Assembly (NCBI GenBank): GCA_003246505.1
Contig: QKAI01000486.1
Coordinates: forward strand, 1-5,119
Origin: Spirochaetaceae bacterium
GTDB taxonomy: Bacteria > Spirochaetota > Spirochaetia > DSM-2461
DNA length: 5,119 nt
Direction of reading: 5' to 3'
The translations under genes were made by a program, and so were the position numbers. The notes under the pieces are model-generated. The model had not been told where the DNA came from, ran no database searches, and saw nothing but the letters and a program-made list of their open reading frames with translations. Within the stretch, counting starts at the first letter, position 1; each line of letters begins with the position of its first letter. Positions 1-5,050 of this stretch are shown here, in pieces.

Positions 1-609
1 GTGGGCCACCGCGTAGAAGAGGGTCATGGTGGCCAGGATGGGCTTGGAGAGGGGCATGATGATCTGCCGGAGAATGCGGATGTCGTTGGCCCCGTCCAGA
101 TAGGCCGATTCGGTCAGGGAGAGGGGGATCCCCTTGAAGGAGGAGCGCATCACGATCATGTTGTAGGTGCTGATGGCCGGGGGCAGCACGATGGCCCACA
201 TGGTGTTGAGCAGGTGGAGCTTCATGATGACCAGGTAGAGGGGTATCATGCCGCCGGAGACGAACATGGTGAGGGTGAAGAAGATGGTTATCTGCTTGCA
301 GCCGTACATGTCCTCCCGGGAGAGGGGGTAGGCGCAGAGGGCCGTCATGATCACGTTGATGAAGGTGCCCGCCGTGGTGTAGAGGACCGTATTGAAGTAG
401 GAGCGCCAGATCCTCTCGTTGGAGAAGACGATGCGGTAGGCGTCCATGTTGAAGCCCCTGGGCCAGAAGGAGACGTCCCCCATGTTGATATGCTGGGCGC
501 TGCTGAGGGAGACGACCAGGATGTACCACATGGGATAGAGGGTCAGAAAACCCGCGAGGACAAGGATGAGCGCGTTCACCGCGTCGAAGGTATTGATTTT
601 CTTTTTCAT
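1..609 (-). CDS. Carbohydrate ABC transporter permease, LplC/YtcP type (MalG-like), C-terminus cut by window edge
   Basis: Inner-membrane permease subunit of a sugar ABC importer, expected to pair with the LplB-type permease encoded just upstream. I translated 203 residues. The N-terminus MKKKINTFDAVN leads into a first membrane helix (about residues 12-36, LILVLAGFLTLYPMWYILVV). Further hydrophobic segments lie near residues 74-95 and 107-125, and around 136-155. The permease signature (EAA loop), which docks on the ATPase, is visible at about 167-192: ESAYLDGANDIRILRQI followed by IMPLSKPILA. Family members are usually about 290 residues, so roughly 90 are missing beyond position 1. The ATG at 609-607 is preceded by AGGAAA, a reasonable ribosome binding site, and lies 13 nt after the stop of the upstream permease. 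The family assignment is strong. The substrate cannot be read from the sequence. Confidence 0.93.
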   Translation of the reverse strand, partial: MKKKINTFDAVNALILVLAGFLTLYPMWYILVVSLSSAQHINMGDVSFWPRGFNMDAYRIVFSNERIWRSYFNTVLYTTAGTFINVIMTALCAYPLSREDMYGCKQITIFFTLTMFVSGGMIPLYLVIMKLHLLNTMWAIVLPPAISTYNMIVMRSSFKGIPLSLTESAYLDGANDIRILRQIIMPLSKPILATMTLFYAVAH

Positions 610-622
610 GGTTGTTTCCTTT

Positions 623-1534
623 TTACCAGAGCCCGGTCTCGCTGATTCTGCGGGAGACCCGGTTGGCTGCGACCAGGATGATCACCCCTATGACCGACTG
701 GAAGAGCCCCACCGCCGTGGCGTAGCTGAAGCTGTTCCCCAGGATGCCCCGGCGGTAGACGTAGGTGGAGATGATGTCCGCCGTCTCGTAGGTGGAGCCG
801 TTGTACAGGAGGAGCACCTTCTCGTAGCCCAGGTTGAGCATCCGCCCCAGGTTCATGATGAGCATGGTGGAGATGACCGGCGTGATGGCGGGGATGGTCA
901 CGTGGCGGATCCTCTGGGTCCGGCTGGCCCCGTCTATGGTCGCCGCGTCCAGGATCTCCGGGTCGATTCCGGTCAGGGCCGCCAGGTAGATGATGGAGGT
1001 CCACCCCGCGGTCTGCCACACCCCGGAGGAGACGTAGATGGTGCGGAAGTATCCCGGAAGCATGAGAAACTGCCGGGGCTCGGCGCCGAAGCTTCCCAGG
1101 ATCTGGTTGAAGAGCCCCTCCGAGGAGAGGAGGTTGACGAGCATGCCGCAGACCACCACGGTGGAGATGAAGTGGGGCAGGTAGGTGATGGACTGGATGA
1201 TCCGCTTGAATTTCTCATTGCCCAGCTCGTTGAGCATGACCGCGAGGAGGATGGGAACGGGAAATCCCCAGAGGATATTGTAGATGCTCATGAGGAAGGT
1301 ATTCCTCAGGACTTTCCAGAAATAGGGTTCGGAAACGAACTTGGCAAACCATTTCAAACCGACCCAGGGACTCTTCATAATCCCCTTGACGATGTTGTAA
1401 TCCTTAAAGGCCACTATGACCCCGTAGATGGGCAGATAGTGGAACAGGACGTAGTAGGCAAAGGGAAGCAGAAGTATCAGATAGAGATACCGGCTTCTCT
1501 TAATTCTTTGTAAAGTATGGCTTTTGGAGGGCAC
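623..1534 (-). CDS. Carbohydrate ABC transporter permease, LplB type
   Basis: Inner-membrane permease subunit of a sugar ABC importer, partner of the LplC-type permease that follows. Family hallmarks are the basic N-terminus (IKRSRYLYLILLLPFAYYVL), the stretch HYLPIYGVIVAFKDYN, a loop with GLKWFAKF, and the EAA signature at about residues 193-219 (EILDAATIDGASRTQ then HVTIPAITP). The protein ends SRRISETGLW, a common end for this family. About six membrane helices are expected. The start is uncertain. The longest frame begins at a GTG at 1573, which has no well-spaced ribosome binding site. I prefer the GTG at 1534-1532 because AAGGAG lies 10 nt upstream, and it gives 303 residues, close to usual family length. 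Codons 1-13 of the long version fall in a hairpin and that ribosome binding site. The gene lies 64 nt downstream of the sugar kinase, in the same operon. Confidence 0.92.
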   Translation of the reverse strand: MPSKSHTLQRIKRSRYLYLILLLPFAYYVLFHYLPIYGVIVAFKDYNIVKGIMKSPWVGLKWFAKFVSEPYFWKVLRNTFLMSIYNILWGFPVPILLAVMLNELGNEKFKRIIQSITYLPHFISTVVVCGMLVNLLSSEGLFNQILGSFGAEPRQFLMLPGYFRTIYVSSGVWQTAGWTSIIYLAALTGIDPEILDAATIDGASRTQRIRHVTIPAITPVISTMLIMNLGRMLNLGYEKVLLLYNGSTYETADIISTYVYRRGILGNSFSYATAVGLFQSVIGVIILVAANRVSRRISETGLW

Positions 1535-1544
1535 CTTAACTGGA

Positions 1545-1550
1545 CTCCTT
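1545..1550 (-). promoter_or_regulatory. Ribosome binding site that decides the LplB-type permease start
   Basis: Read on the minus strand, AAGGAG is followed by 10 nt and then the GTG at 1534-1532. The competing upstream GTG at 1573 has only GGGGA directly abutting it, which is too close to work as a Shine-Dalgarno site. The 10-nt spacer is at the long end of the usual range, so this is a preference and not proof. Confidence 0.55.
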
Positions 1551-1577
1551 GGGAAGTGATGGTTAATTATCACTCCC
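1551..1577 (-). repeat. Hairpin between the kinase and the LplB-type permease
   Basis: Inverted repeat in the short gap between the two genes. On the plus strand GGG (1551-1553) and AGTGAT (1555-1560) pair with ATCACT (1569-1574) and CCC (1575-1577). A1554 is bulged and the loop is 8 nt. In the mRNA the stem ends directly before the AAGGAG of the permease. No U-tract follows, so it is not a standard intrinsic terminator. It could tune expression between kinase and permease by protecting mRNA ends or modulating initiation. The role is inferred. Confidence 0.5.
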
Positions 1578-1598
1578 CGAAGGACATCCTGTAAATTG

Positions 1599-2624
1599 TT
1601 AAAATTCCCTATTTGCCCTCAATTTTCCCCCTAATCTTTCATAAAGGGCCGTCACTTCCTCCAGGGTCCCCACCCCTTCGGTCCCCCCCTTCTCCGAAAG
1701 GGAGCTGACCGCGGTCGCCTCCCCCAGGCGCAGGGCTTCCTCCAGGGCCATGCCCCGGTAAACCCCGTAGAGGAGACCGGAGACAAAGGCGTCCCCGGCG
1801 CCCACGGAGCCCTTGATGAATCCCGGGGGAAGGGGGATGGTGACCAGATCGCGGAAGTTGTTCTCTTCGTCCAGGCCGGCGCAGTACTCCGGGGAGTGGA
1901 TGACGGCCCACCGGCCCACGCCCATCCCCTTGAGGGCTTCGCAGGCCCGGCGGAAGCGGTCCCTCCGGACCTCCCCGTCCAGATGCTCCAGGGGGATGTC
2001 GGTTATGTTCTGGGCTTCCGTTTCGTTGATGCAGAAGTAATCGGTGTACTTGAGGGCGGGGGGGACCAGGGTCTTGTACCGGCTGCCCGATTCGGTCACC
2101 ACGTCCACGGAGGTGCGGAAGCCCTCCCTCTGCGCCCGGCGCAGGAGGCGGGCCATGACCGTGCCGCAGGTCCCGTCCGGTTTGTCCAGTTCGTTCAGGA
2201 GCATGATGTAGCCGATATGGAAGAGGTCCCCCTCCAGCTTCTCCCAGGGGATGTCCTCCGGGGTCAGCGTGCTGTCCGCCCCCTTGTAGGTGAAAAAGGT
2301 CCGGTTCCCCGTGGCTTCCTCGGTCATCACGTCGGTAAAGGAGGTCTGGCCCCGGGTGATGATGAAATCCCGGTTCAGGTTCGGATAGGCGGAGAACCGC
2401 TCCAGGATCGACTGGCCGAAATCGTCCGCCCCCACCGCGCCCAGGGCGGTCACCGGCAGGAAGGGATCCAGGCGGGCCAGATCCATGGCGCAGTTGCAGA
2501 CCGCCCCGCCGAAGGAGCGCTCCACCCCCTTGATGGCGGTCAGGGAGAGCCTTTGGGGATAGGCCTCGATGGTCTTGATGATGTCTATGATGAGATTTCC
2601 CGCTACGAGGATGCCTTTTTTCAT
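1599..2624 (-). CDS. PfkB (ribokinase)-family carbohydrate kinase
   Basis: Cytoplasmic ATP-dependent sugar kinase of 341 residues, a normal length for the family. The N-terminal strand GILVAGNLIIDII carries the substrate-contacting Asp14. PfkB signature 1 is FGGAVCNCAMDLARL (GG at 39-40, Asn44) followed by TALGAVGADDFG. The lid and substrate region contains TSFTDVM and NRTFFTYKGAD. PfkB signature 2 is GAGDAFVSGLLYG, with catalytic base Asp278 and anion hole GAGD 275-278. The usual D-T-T before GAGD is replaced by KGSV (271-274), so a typical cation-binding Asp is absent at that site. The general pattern resembles an unnamed kinase subgroup often found beside sugar ABC transporters. As first gene of the operon it probably phosphorylates the imported sugar or its hydrolysis product. 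The substrate is unknown. GGGAGG abuts the ATG with no spacer; see the promoter entry. Confidence 0.92.
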   Translation of the reverse strand: MKKGILVAGNLIIDIIKTIEAYPQRLSLTAIKGVERSFGGAVCNCAMDLARLDPFLPVTALGAVGADDFGQSILERFSAYPNLNRDFIITRGQTSFTDVMTEEATGNRTFFTYKGADSTLTPEDIPWEKLEGDLFHIGYIMLLNELDKPDGTCGTVMARLLRRAQREGFRTSVDVVTESGSRYKTLVPPALKYTDYFCINETEAQNITDIPLEHLDGEVRRDRFRRACEALKGMGVGRWAVIHSPEYCAGLDEENNFRDLVTIPLPPGFIKGSVGAGDAFVSGLLYGVYRGMALEEALRLGEATAVSSLSEKGGTEGVGTLEEVTALYERLGGKLRANREF

Positions 2625-2659
2625 CCTCCCAGTATAGGGCCGGTTTTGCCGGGGGGCAA
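2625..2659 (-). promoter_or_regulatory. Predicted sigma70-type promoter of the kinase-permease operon
   Basis: On the minus strand TTGCCC (2659-2654; 4 of 6 match to TTGACA) is followed by a 17-bp spacer and TATACT (2636-2631; 5 of 6 match to TATAAT). The -10 is followed by only six bases, GGGAGG, before the ATG at 2624. A start point 7 nt after the -10 would coincide with the A of the ATG, giving a leaderless transcript. The GGGAGG resembles a ribosome binding site but abuts the ATG. An unrecognised promoter further upstream would give a normal leader instead. Confidence 0.5.
2646..2659. repeat. Small inverted repeat in the divergent promoter region
   Basis: TTGCC (2646-2650) and GGCAA (2655-2659) flank a GGGG loop. 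An overlapping CCGG pair (2640-2643 and 2649-2652) lies beside it. The repeat covers the -35 hexamer and part of the spacer of the kinase promoter, a position where a sugar-responsive regulator could bind. Arms this short in GC-rich DNA may be chance. Confidence 0.3.
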
Positions 2660-2700
2660 GAAATGTCTCCCCTTTTTCCTACCGAATCCCCCCGCAACTG

Positions 2701-2715
2701 TGTTACAATGGTTCC
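2701..2715 (+). promoter_or_regulatory. Predicted extended -10 promoter of the aldo/keto reductase gene, probably leaderless
   Basis: TG (2701-2702), one base, then TACAAT (2704-2709) forms an extended -10 element with 5 of 6 match to TATAAT. No convincing -35 lies 16-18 bp upstream, which is typical of extended -10 promoters. The -10 ends six bases (GGTTCC) before the ATG at 2716, and there is no Shine-Dalgarno-like sequence upstream. Initiation at the A of the ATG would make the mRNA leaderless. Confidence 0.5.
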
Positions 2716-3705
2716 ATGAAGTACAAATTAATGGGTAAAACAGGACTGTCCGTTTCGGAACTCTGCTTCGGGACCATGACCTTCGGCAGGGAAGCGGACG
2801 AGGATGAGTCGAGGAAGATGTTCGCCATGTGCCTGGACCGGGGCATCAACATCTTCGATTGCGCCAATGTGTACAGCCGGGGTAAGGCGGAGGAGCTGCT
2901 CGGGCGCTTCGTCAAGGAGACGGGGCGGCGGAACGAGCTGGTCCTCACTTCCAAGGTCGGTTTCTCCATGGGGGACGGGCCCAACAGGAGCGGAACCTCC
3001 CGGCGCCATATCATCGGGGAGGCGGAGGCCAGCCTGCGAAGGCTGCAGACCGACCGGATCGACCTCTACTTCATCCATACCTTCGATCCCCACGCCGACA
3101 TGGAGGAGACCCTCCGGGCCCTGGACGATCTGGTCCGCACGGGGAAAATCCTCTATGCCGGGGTCTCCAACTGGGCGGCCTGGCAGATTATGAAGGCTCT
3201 GGGAATCTCCCGGGAGCGGTCCCTGGCCGGCTTCAGCTGCGTGCAGCCCATGTACAACCTCCTGAAGAGGCAGGCGGAGGTGGAGATCCTGCCCCTGTGC
3301 CGGAGCGAAGGGCTCGGGTCCATCTCCTACAGCCCCATCGCCGGGGGGCTCCTTTCGGGGAAATACTCCGACGGGGAGGGCAAGGGGCGCATCCGGGACG
3401 ACGACCGCTATGCCGCCCGGTACGGCCGGGCGGGGAGCGGGGAGATCGCCCGGGATTTCGCGAAAATCGCCGCCGAAGTGGGCTGCCACCCCGCCTCCCT
3501 GGCGGTGAAATGGATACTCTTCTCCGGGATGGTCACCGCTCCCATTCTGGGCGCCCGCTCCGCGGAGCAGCTGCAGGCGGGGCTGGCCTCGGCGGACGTT
3601 CCCATGGACCGGGCCCTCTACGACCGCATCACCGCTCTGACCGAAGATCCCCCCCTGGCCACGGACCGGCTGGATGAACAGGTATTGGATCGGAAAAGGA
3701 GTTAA
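2716..3705 (+). CDS. Aldo/keto reductase (NADPH-dependent oxidoreductase)
   Basis: Soluble TIM-barrel oxidoreductase of 329 residues, normal for the longer aldo/keto reductases (Tas/YajO/IolS-like branch). It reduces aldehydes or ketones with NAD(P)H. The start MKYKLMGKTGLSVSELCFGTMTFG matches the conserved N-terminal hairpin and first strand, so the first ATG is right. The catalytic tetrad is complete: Asp48 and Tyr53 (FDCANVYSRG), Lys80 (LTSKVGF) and His121 (YFIHTFDP). The family stretches EETLRALDDLVRTGKI and YAGVSNWAAWQI follow, then SYSPIAGGLLSGKY near the middle. The C-terminal cofactor region has APILGARSAEQL, the phosphate-binding pattern. The gene is the first of a two-gene unit with the MarC-family gene, whose ribosome binding site lies in its last codons. 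It is transcribed divergently from the sugar kinase operon. The physiological substrate is unknown. Confidence 0.95.
   Translation: MKYKLMGKTGLSVSELCFGTMTFGREADEDESRKMFAMCLDRGINIFDCANVYSRGKAEELLGRFVKETGRRNELVLTSKVGFSMGDGPNRSGTSRRHIIGEAEASLRRLQTDRIDLYFIHTFDPHADMEETLRALDDLVRTGKILYAGVSNWAAWQIMKALGISRERSLAGFSCVQPMYNLLKRQAEVEILPLCRSEGLGSISYSPIAGGLLSGKYSDGEGKGRIRDDDRYAARYGRAGSGEIARDFAKIAAEVGCHPASLAVKWILFSGMVTAPILGARSAEQLQAGLASADVPMDRALYDRITALTEDPPLATDRLDEQVLDRKRS
3696..3701 (+). promoter_or_regulatory. Ribosome binding site of the marC-family gene, embedded in the end of the reductase gene
   Basis: AAGGAG lies within the last Lys-Arg-Ser codons of the aldo/keto reductase and six bases before the ATG at 3708. 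The upstream stop TAA (3703-3705) sits between site and start, leaving only two bases before the ATG. This layout favours translational coupling of the two genes. Confidence 0.8.
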
Positions 3706-3707
3706 CC

Positions 3708-4301
3708 ATGTGGGCCCACGCCTTTACTATGATGCTGCAGCTGTTTTTCATCTTCACCCCCTTTTTCGTGCTCTCCATGTTCCTGACCCTGACCACGGAG
3801 CTGAACGGCCGGGAAAAACGGGCTCTGGTGCTTAAGACTTCCCTCTCCGTGGAAGTGGTCTGCCTGATCCTCATCTACGGGGGAAGCGCCATCTTCACCC
3901 TGTTCAGCATTACCGTGGACGCCTTCCGCATCGGCGCCGGGGCGATTCTCTTTCTGAATTCGGTGGATCTGGTCCAGGGCAAGCCGGCCCAGGCGAAGAA
4001 TATCGACAGCCGGGATATTTCCGTGGTGCCCATGTCCATCCCCATCGTGGTGGGGCCGGCCACGACGGGAACCCTCATGGTCATGGGTTCGGGGCTGGAA
4101 TCGGTGGAGGATTATCTGGCCGGGTTCCTGGCGGTGACGATCGCCGTGCTGTTGCTGGGGCTGACCCTCCTGGTCTCCCCCTGGCTGGAAAGGGGACTCA
4201 AGGAGAAGGGCATTTCCGTGCTGACCCGCCTCTCCGGGCTCATCCTGTCCGCCCTCTCCGCCCAGATGGCCTTTACGGGGATCAGGAACATGCTGTTCTG
4301 A
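3708..4301 (+). CDS. MarC-family (UPF0056) integral membrane protein
   Basis: Inner-membrane protein of 197 residues, near the usual 195-220 of the MarC/YchE/YhgN family. About six membrane segments are visible: roughly 5-29, 43-64, 68-90, 105-126, 136-160 and 169-195. The first segment contains FFIFTPFFVLSMFLTLT, matching the family pattern F-I-x-N-P. FRIGAGAILFLNSVDLVQG and ISVVPMSIPIVVGPATTGT (P108, P112, G116, P117) are the diagnostic core. The C-terminus has RLSGLILSALSAQMAFTGI. No biochemical function is established for the family; the old link to multiple antibiotic resistance was not upheld, and a transport role is only suggested. The residue after the first segment's Thr is Pro (TPFF), where many members have Asn-Pro. 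It is coupled to the upstream reductase, and its stop codon directly abuts the stop of the convergent TetR gene. Confidence 0.93.
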   Translation: MWAHAFTMMLQLFFIFTPFFVLSMFLTLTTELNGREKRALVLKTSLSVEVVCLILIYGGSAIFTLFSITVDAFRIGAGAILFLNSVDLVQGKPAQAKNIDSRDISVVPMSIPIVVGPATTGTLMVMGSGLESVEDYLAGFLAVTIAVLLLGLTLLVSPWLERGLKEKGISVLTRLSGLILSALSAQMAFTGIRNMLF

Positions 4302-4303
4302 TC
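4280..4303. repeat. Hairpin spanning the marC/tetR convergent stop codons
   Basis: GATCAG (4280-4285) and AACA (4287-4290) pair with TGTT (4294-4297) and CTGATC (4298-4303). G4286 is bulged and the loop is the 3-nt TGC. This is a 10-bp stem that covers both stop codons (TGA 4299-4301 for marC; the TetR stop read from 4304-4302). Neither strand has a T-run after the stem, so it is not a textbook intrinsic terminator. With no other space between the genes, it is the best candidate for a bidirectional 3'-end structure. Confidence 0.5.
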
Positions 4304-4919
4304 AATTCCTGCCGTACCGGGCCAGAAAAACGGCGATGATTTCATCCAGAAGGGGGTCAATCCCGTCCATATTCTTTCCATCTGAAATCATCGCCCCCCA
4401 GGTGATGCACCCTTCCACCAGCCCGTAGAAGATACGGGCCGCCAGGGGGGGGGAGGGAATCGCCAGCCGACCTTCCTCCCGGGCTGATTCCAACCAGGTT
4501 ATCAGGGCCTGATGGGGACTGTACCGGCCCCTTGTGGCGATACCCAGATCCGTATCCATTAGGAATACGGAAGTCAGAAGCCGGGAAAGCCCCCTGCGGA
4601 GGGGGTCGTCTATCAGATACATTTCCGCCCGGGCGAAGGACAGAAGCTGTTCTTCCAGTGACAGATCCTCCGAATATTGTCCTGGCTTTATTCTGTCGCT
4701 GTCCGCCAGGAATAGGGCAACTATCTCCTGGAAAAGGTTCTCCTTGCTCTGGAAATGGTTGTAGATCGTCCGCTTGGACACGCCGGCCGTGTCGGCTATC
4801 TCATCCATGCTCGCGGCGGCGAAGCCTTTTTTTATGAATACCTCAACCGCCTTGTCCAGAATCCACCGGTGCTTTTTACTCGTATCCCTTTTCTTCCGTT
4901 CATTTTGATGAGAATCCAT
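4302..4919 (-). CDS. TetR/AcrR-family transcriptional regulator
   Basis: One-component DNA-binding repressor of 205 residues. The N-terminal helix-turn-helix domain spans about residues 18-67: ILDKAVEVFIKKGFAAASMD, then EIADTAGVSKRTIYNHFQSK and ENLFQEIV. GVSKRTIYNHF is the recognition helix region. The C-terminal ligand-binding and dimerisation domain is variable and gives no ligand. The frame stays open up to a GTG or similar codon at 5006, but I chose the ATG at 4919-4917. AAGGAT lies 5 nt upstream of it, and the extra 29 residues would be encoded by the AT-rich operator region and have no family homology that I can see. A perfect palindrome just upstream suggests autoregulation. The divergent exported-protein gene at 5051 is the probable target. 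A run of nine C residues (4453-4445) occurs within the coding region. Confidence 0.93.
   Translation of the reverse strand: MDSHQNERKKRDTSKKHRWILDKAVEVFIKKGFAAASMDEIADTAGVSKRTIYNHFQSKENLFQEIVALFLADSDRIKPGQYSEDLSLEEQLLSFARAEMYLIDDPLRRGLSRLLTSVFLMDTDLGIATRGRYSPHQALITWLESAREEGRLAIPSPPLAARIFYGLVEGCITWGAMISDGKNMDGIDPLLDEIIAVFLARYGRN
4445..4453 (-). repeat. C9 homopolymer inside the TetR-family gene
   Basis: Nine consecutive G on the plus strand, C on the coding strand, encode part of Ser-Pro-Pro-Leu in the ligand-binding domain. The frame is intact as given. A one-base slip here would truncate or scramble the last third or so of the regulator. Confidence 0.75.
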
Positions 4920-4931
4920 GGTACATCCTTG

Positions 4932-4959
4932 ATTAATTACACCAACGGGTGTAATTAAT
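4932..4959. promoter_or_regulatory. Perfect palindrome, probable TetR-family operator
   Basis: The left arm ATTAATTACACC (4932-4943) and its exact reverse complement (4948-4959) flank a 4-bp centre, AACG. The 28-bp element lies 13 bp upstream of the TetR start codon, between the start and a TATAAT -10 box (4971-4966), so it would cover the predicted start point near 4959. TetR-family regulators typically bind such palindromes upstream of their own genes. The assignment of this repressor to this site is inferred from position and symmetry. Confidence 0.75.
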
Positions 4960-4965
4960 AGATAT

Positions 4966-4971
4966 ATTATA
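4966..4971 (-). promoter_or_regulatory. Candidate -10 box of the tetR-family gene (proximal promoter)
   Basis: Read on the minus strand this is TATAAT, a perfect -10 consensus. No good -35 is found at 16-18 bp. The predicted start point near 4959 falls at the edge of the palindrome, consistent with repression by bound TetR protein. Confidence 0.45.
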
Positions 4972-4977
4972 CGGTGA

Positions 4978-4997
4978 AGTGTAATATAAATTACTCC
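4978..4997. promoter_or_regulatory. Second, degenerate operator-like repeat (everted half-sites)
   Basis: AGTGTAAT (4978-4985) resembles the GGTGTAAT half-site of the main palindrome (7 of 8). The 12 bases at 4986-4997, ATAAATTACTCC, match the other arm at 10 of 12 positions. The half-sites are in the opposite order, pointing outward, and include an inner inverted repeat GTAAT/ATTAC (4981-4985 and 4990-4994). It lies where the -35 region of the divergent gene would be. It may be a second, weaker repressor site. Confidence 0.45.
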
Positions 4998-5005
4998 CTT
5001 TCTCA

Positions 5006-5011
5006 TATTAT
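5006..5011 (+). promoter_or_regulatory. Candidate -10 box for the divergent exported-protein gene
   Basis: TATTAT matches TATAAT at 5 of 6 positions. The predicted start near 5018 leaves a leader of about 33 nt containing the ribosome binding site. No clear -35 exists, and the expected -35 position (about 4983-4988) lies within the degenerate operator repeat. It overlaps the minus-strand TATAAT, since this AT-rich stretch is nearly symmetric. Confidence 0.35.
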
Positions 5012-5034
5012 AGGGAATCGAAGGGAGATAACAA
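5007..5034 (-). promoter_or_regulatory. Candidate distal promoter of the tetR-family gene
   Basis: On the minus strand TTGTTA (5034-5029; 4 of 6 match to TTGACA), a 16-bp spacer and TATAAT (5012-5007; perfect) form a plausible sigma70 promoter. Its start point near 5000 would lie just upstream of the second operator-like repeat, giving a leader of about 80 nt. It competes with the proximal -10 box; both may be used or only one may be real. Confidence 0.4.
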
Positions 5035-5050
5035 GGCTAAGGAGTGTTCC

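Noticed and set aside
1..645. Long plus-strand open frame, 214 codons, rich in Gly, His, Asp and Glu
   Set aside because: It is antisense to the LplC-type permease, has low-complexity composition typical of GC-rich shadow frames, and shows no domain.
566..1513. Plus-strand open frame of 315 codons
   Set aside because: It lies entirely opposite the LplB-type permease, whose family motifs are clear. Its His/Asp/Gly-rich protein is a shadow.
1574..1625. Separate promoter for the permeases in the kinase-permease gap
   Set aside because: Only weak matches to -35 and -10 (for example TTGAGG with AACAAT) were found, so the genes are best read as one operon.
1639..2697. Minus-strand frame of 352 codons overlapping the kinase in another frame
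   Set aside because: Pro/Gly/His/Arg-rich shadow of the PfkB kinase with no recognisable motif.
1896..2738. Plus-strand frame of 280 codons opposite the kinase
   Set aside because: Antisense to a gene with complete PfkB signatures; composition is that of a shadow frame.
2728..3489. Minus-strand frame of 253 codons opposite the aldo/keto reductase
   Set aside because: The plus-strand gene has the full catalytic tetrad. This frame has no motif and no ribosome binding site that I could justify.
4311..4339. GCCGT/ACGGC inverted repeat as a terminator of marC
   Set aside because: Arms of only 5 bp, a 14-nt loop and no following T-run; the 4280-4303 hairpin is a better structure.
4920..5006. N-terminal extension of the TetR-family protein to position 5006
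   Set aside because: The extra 29 residues derive from the operator and promoter region, and a good ribosome binding site precedes the ATG at 4919.
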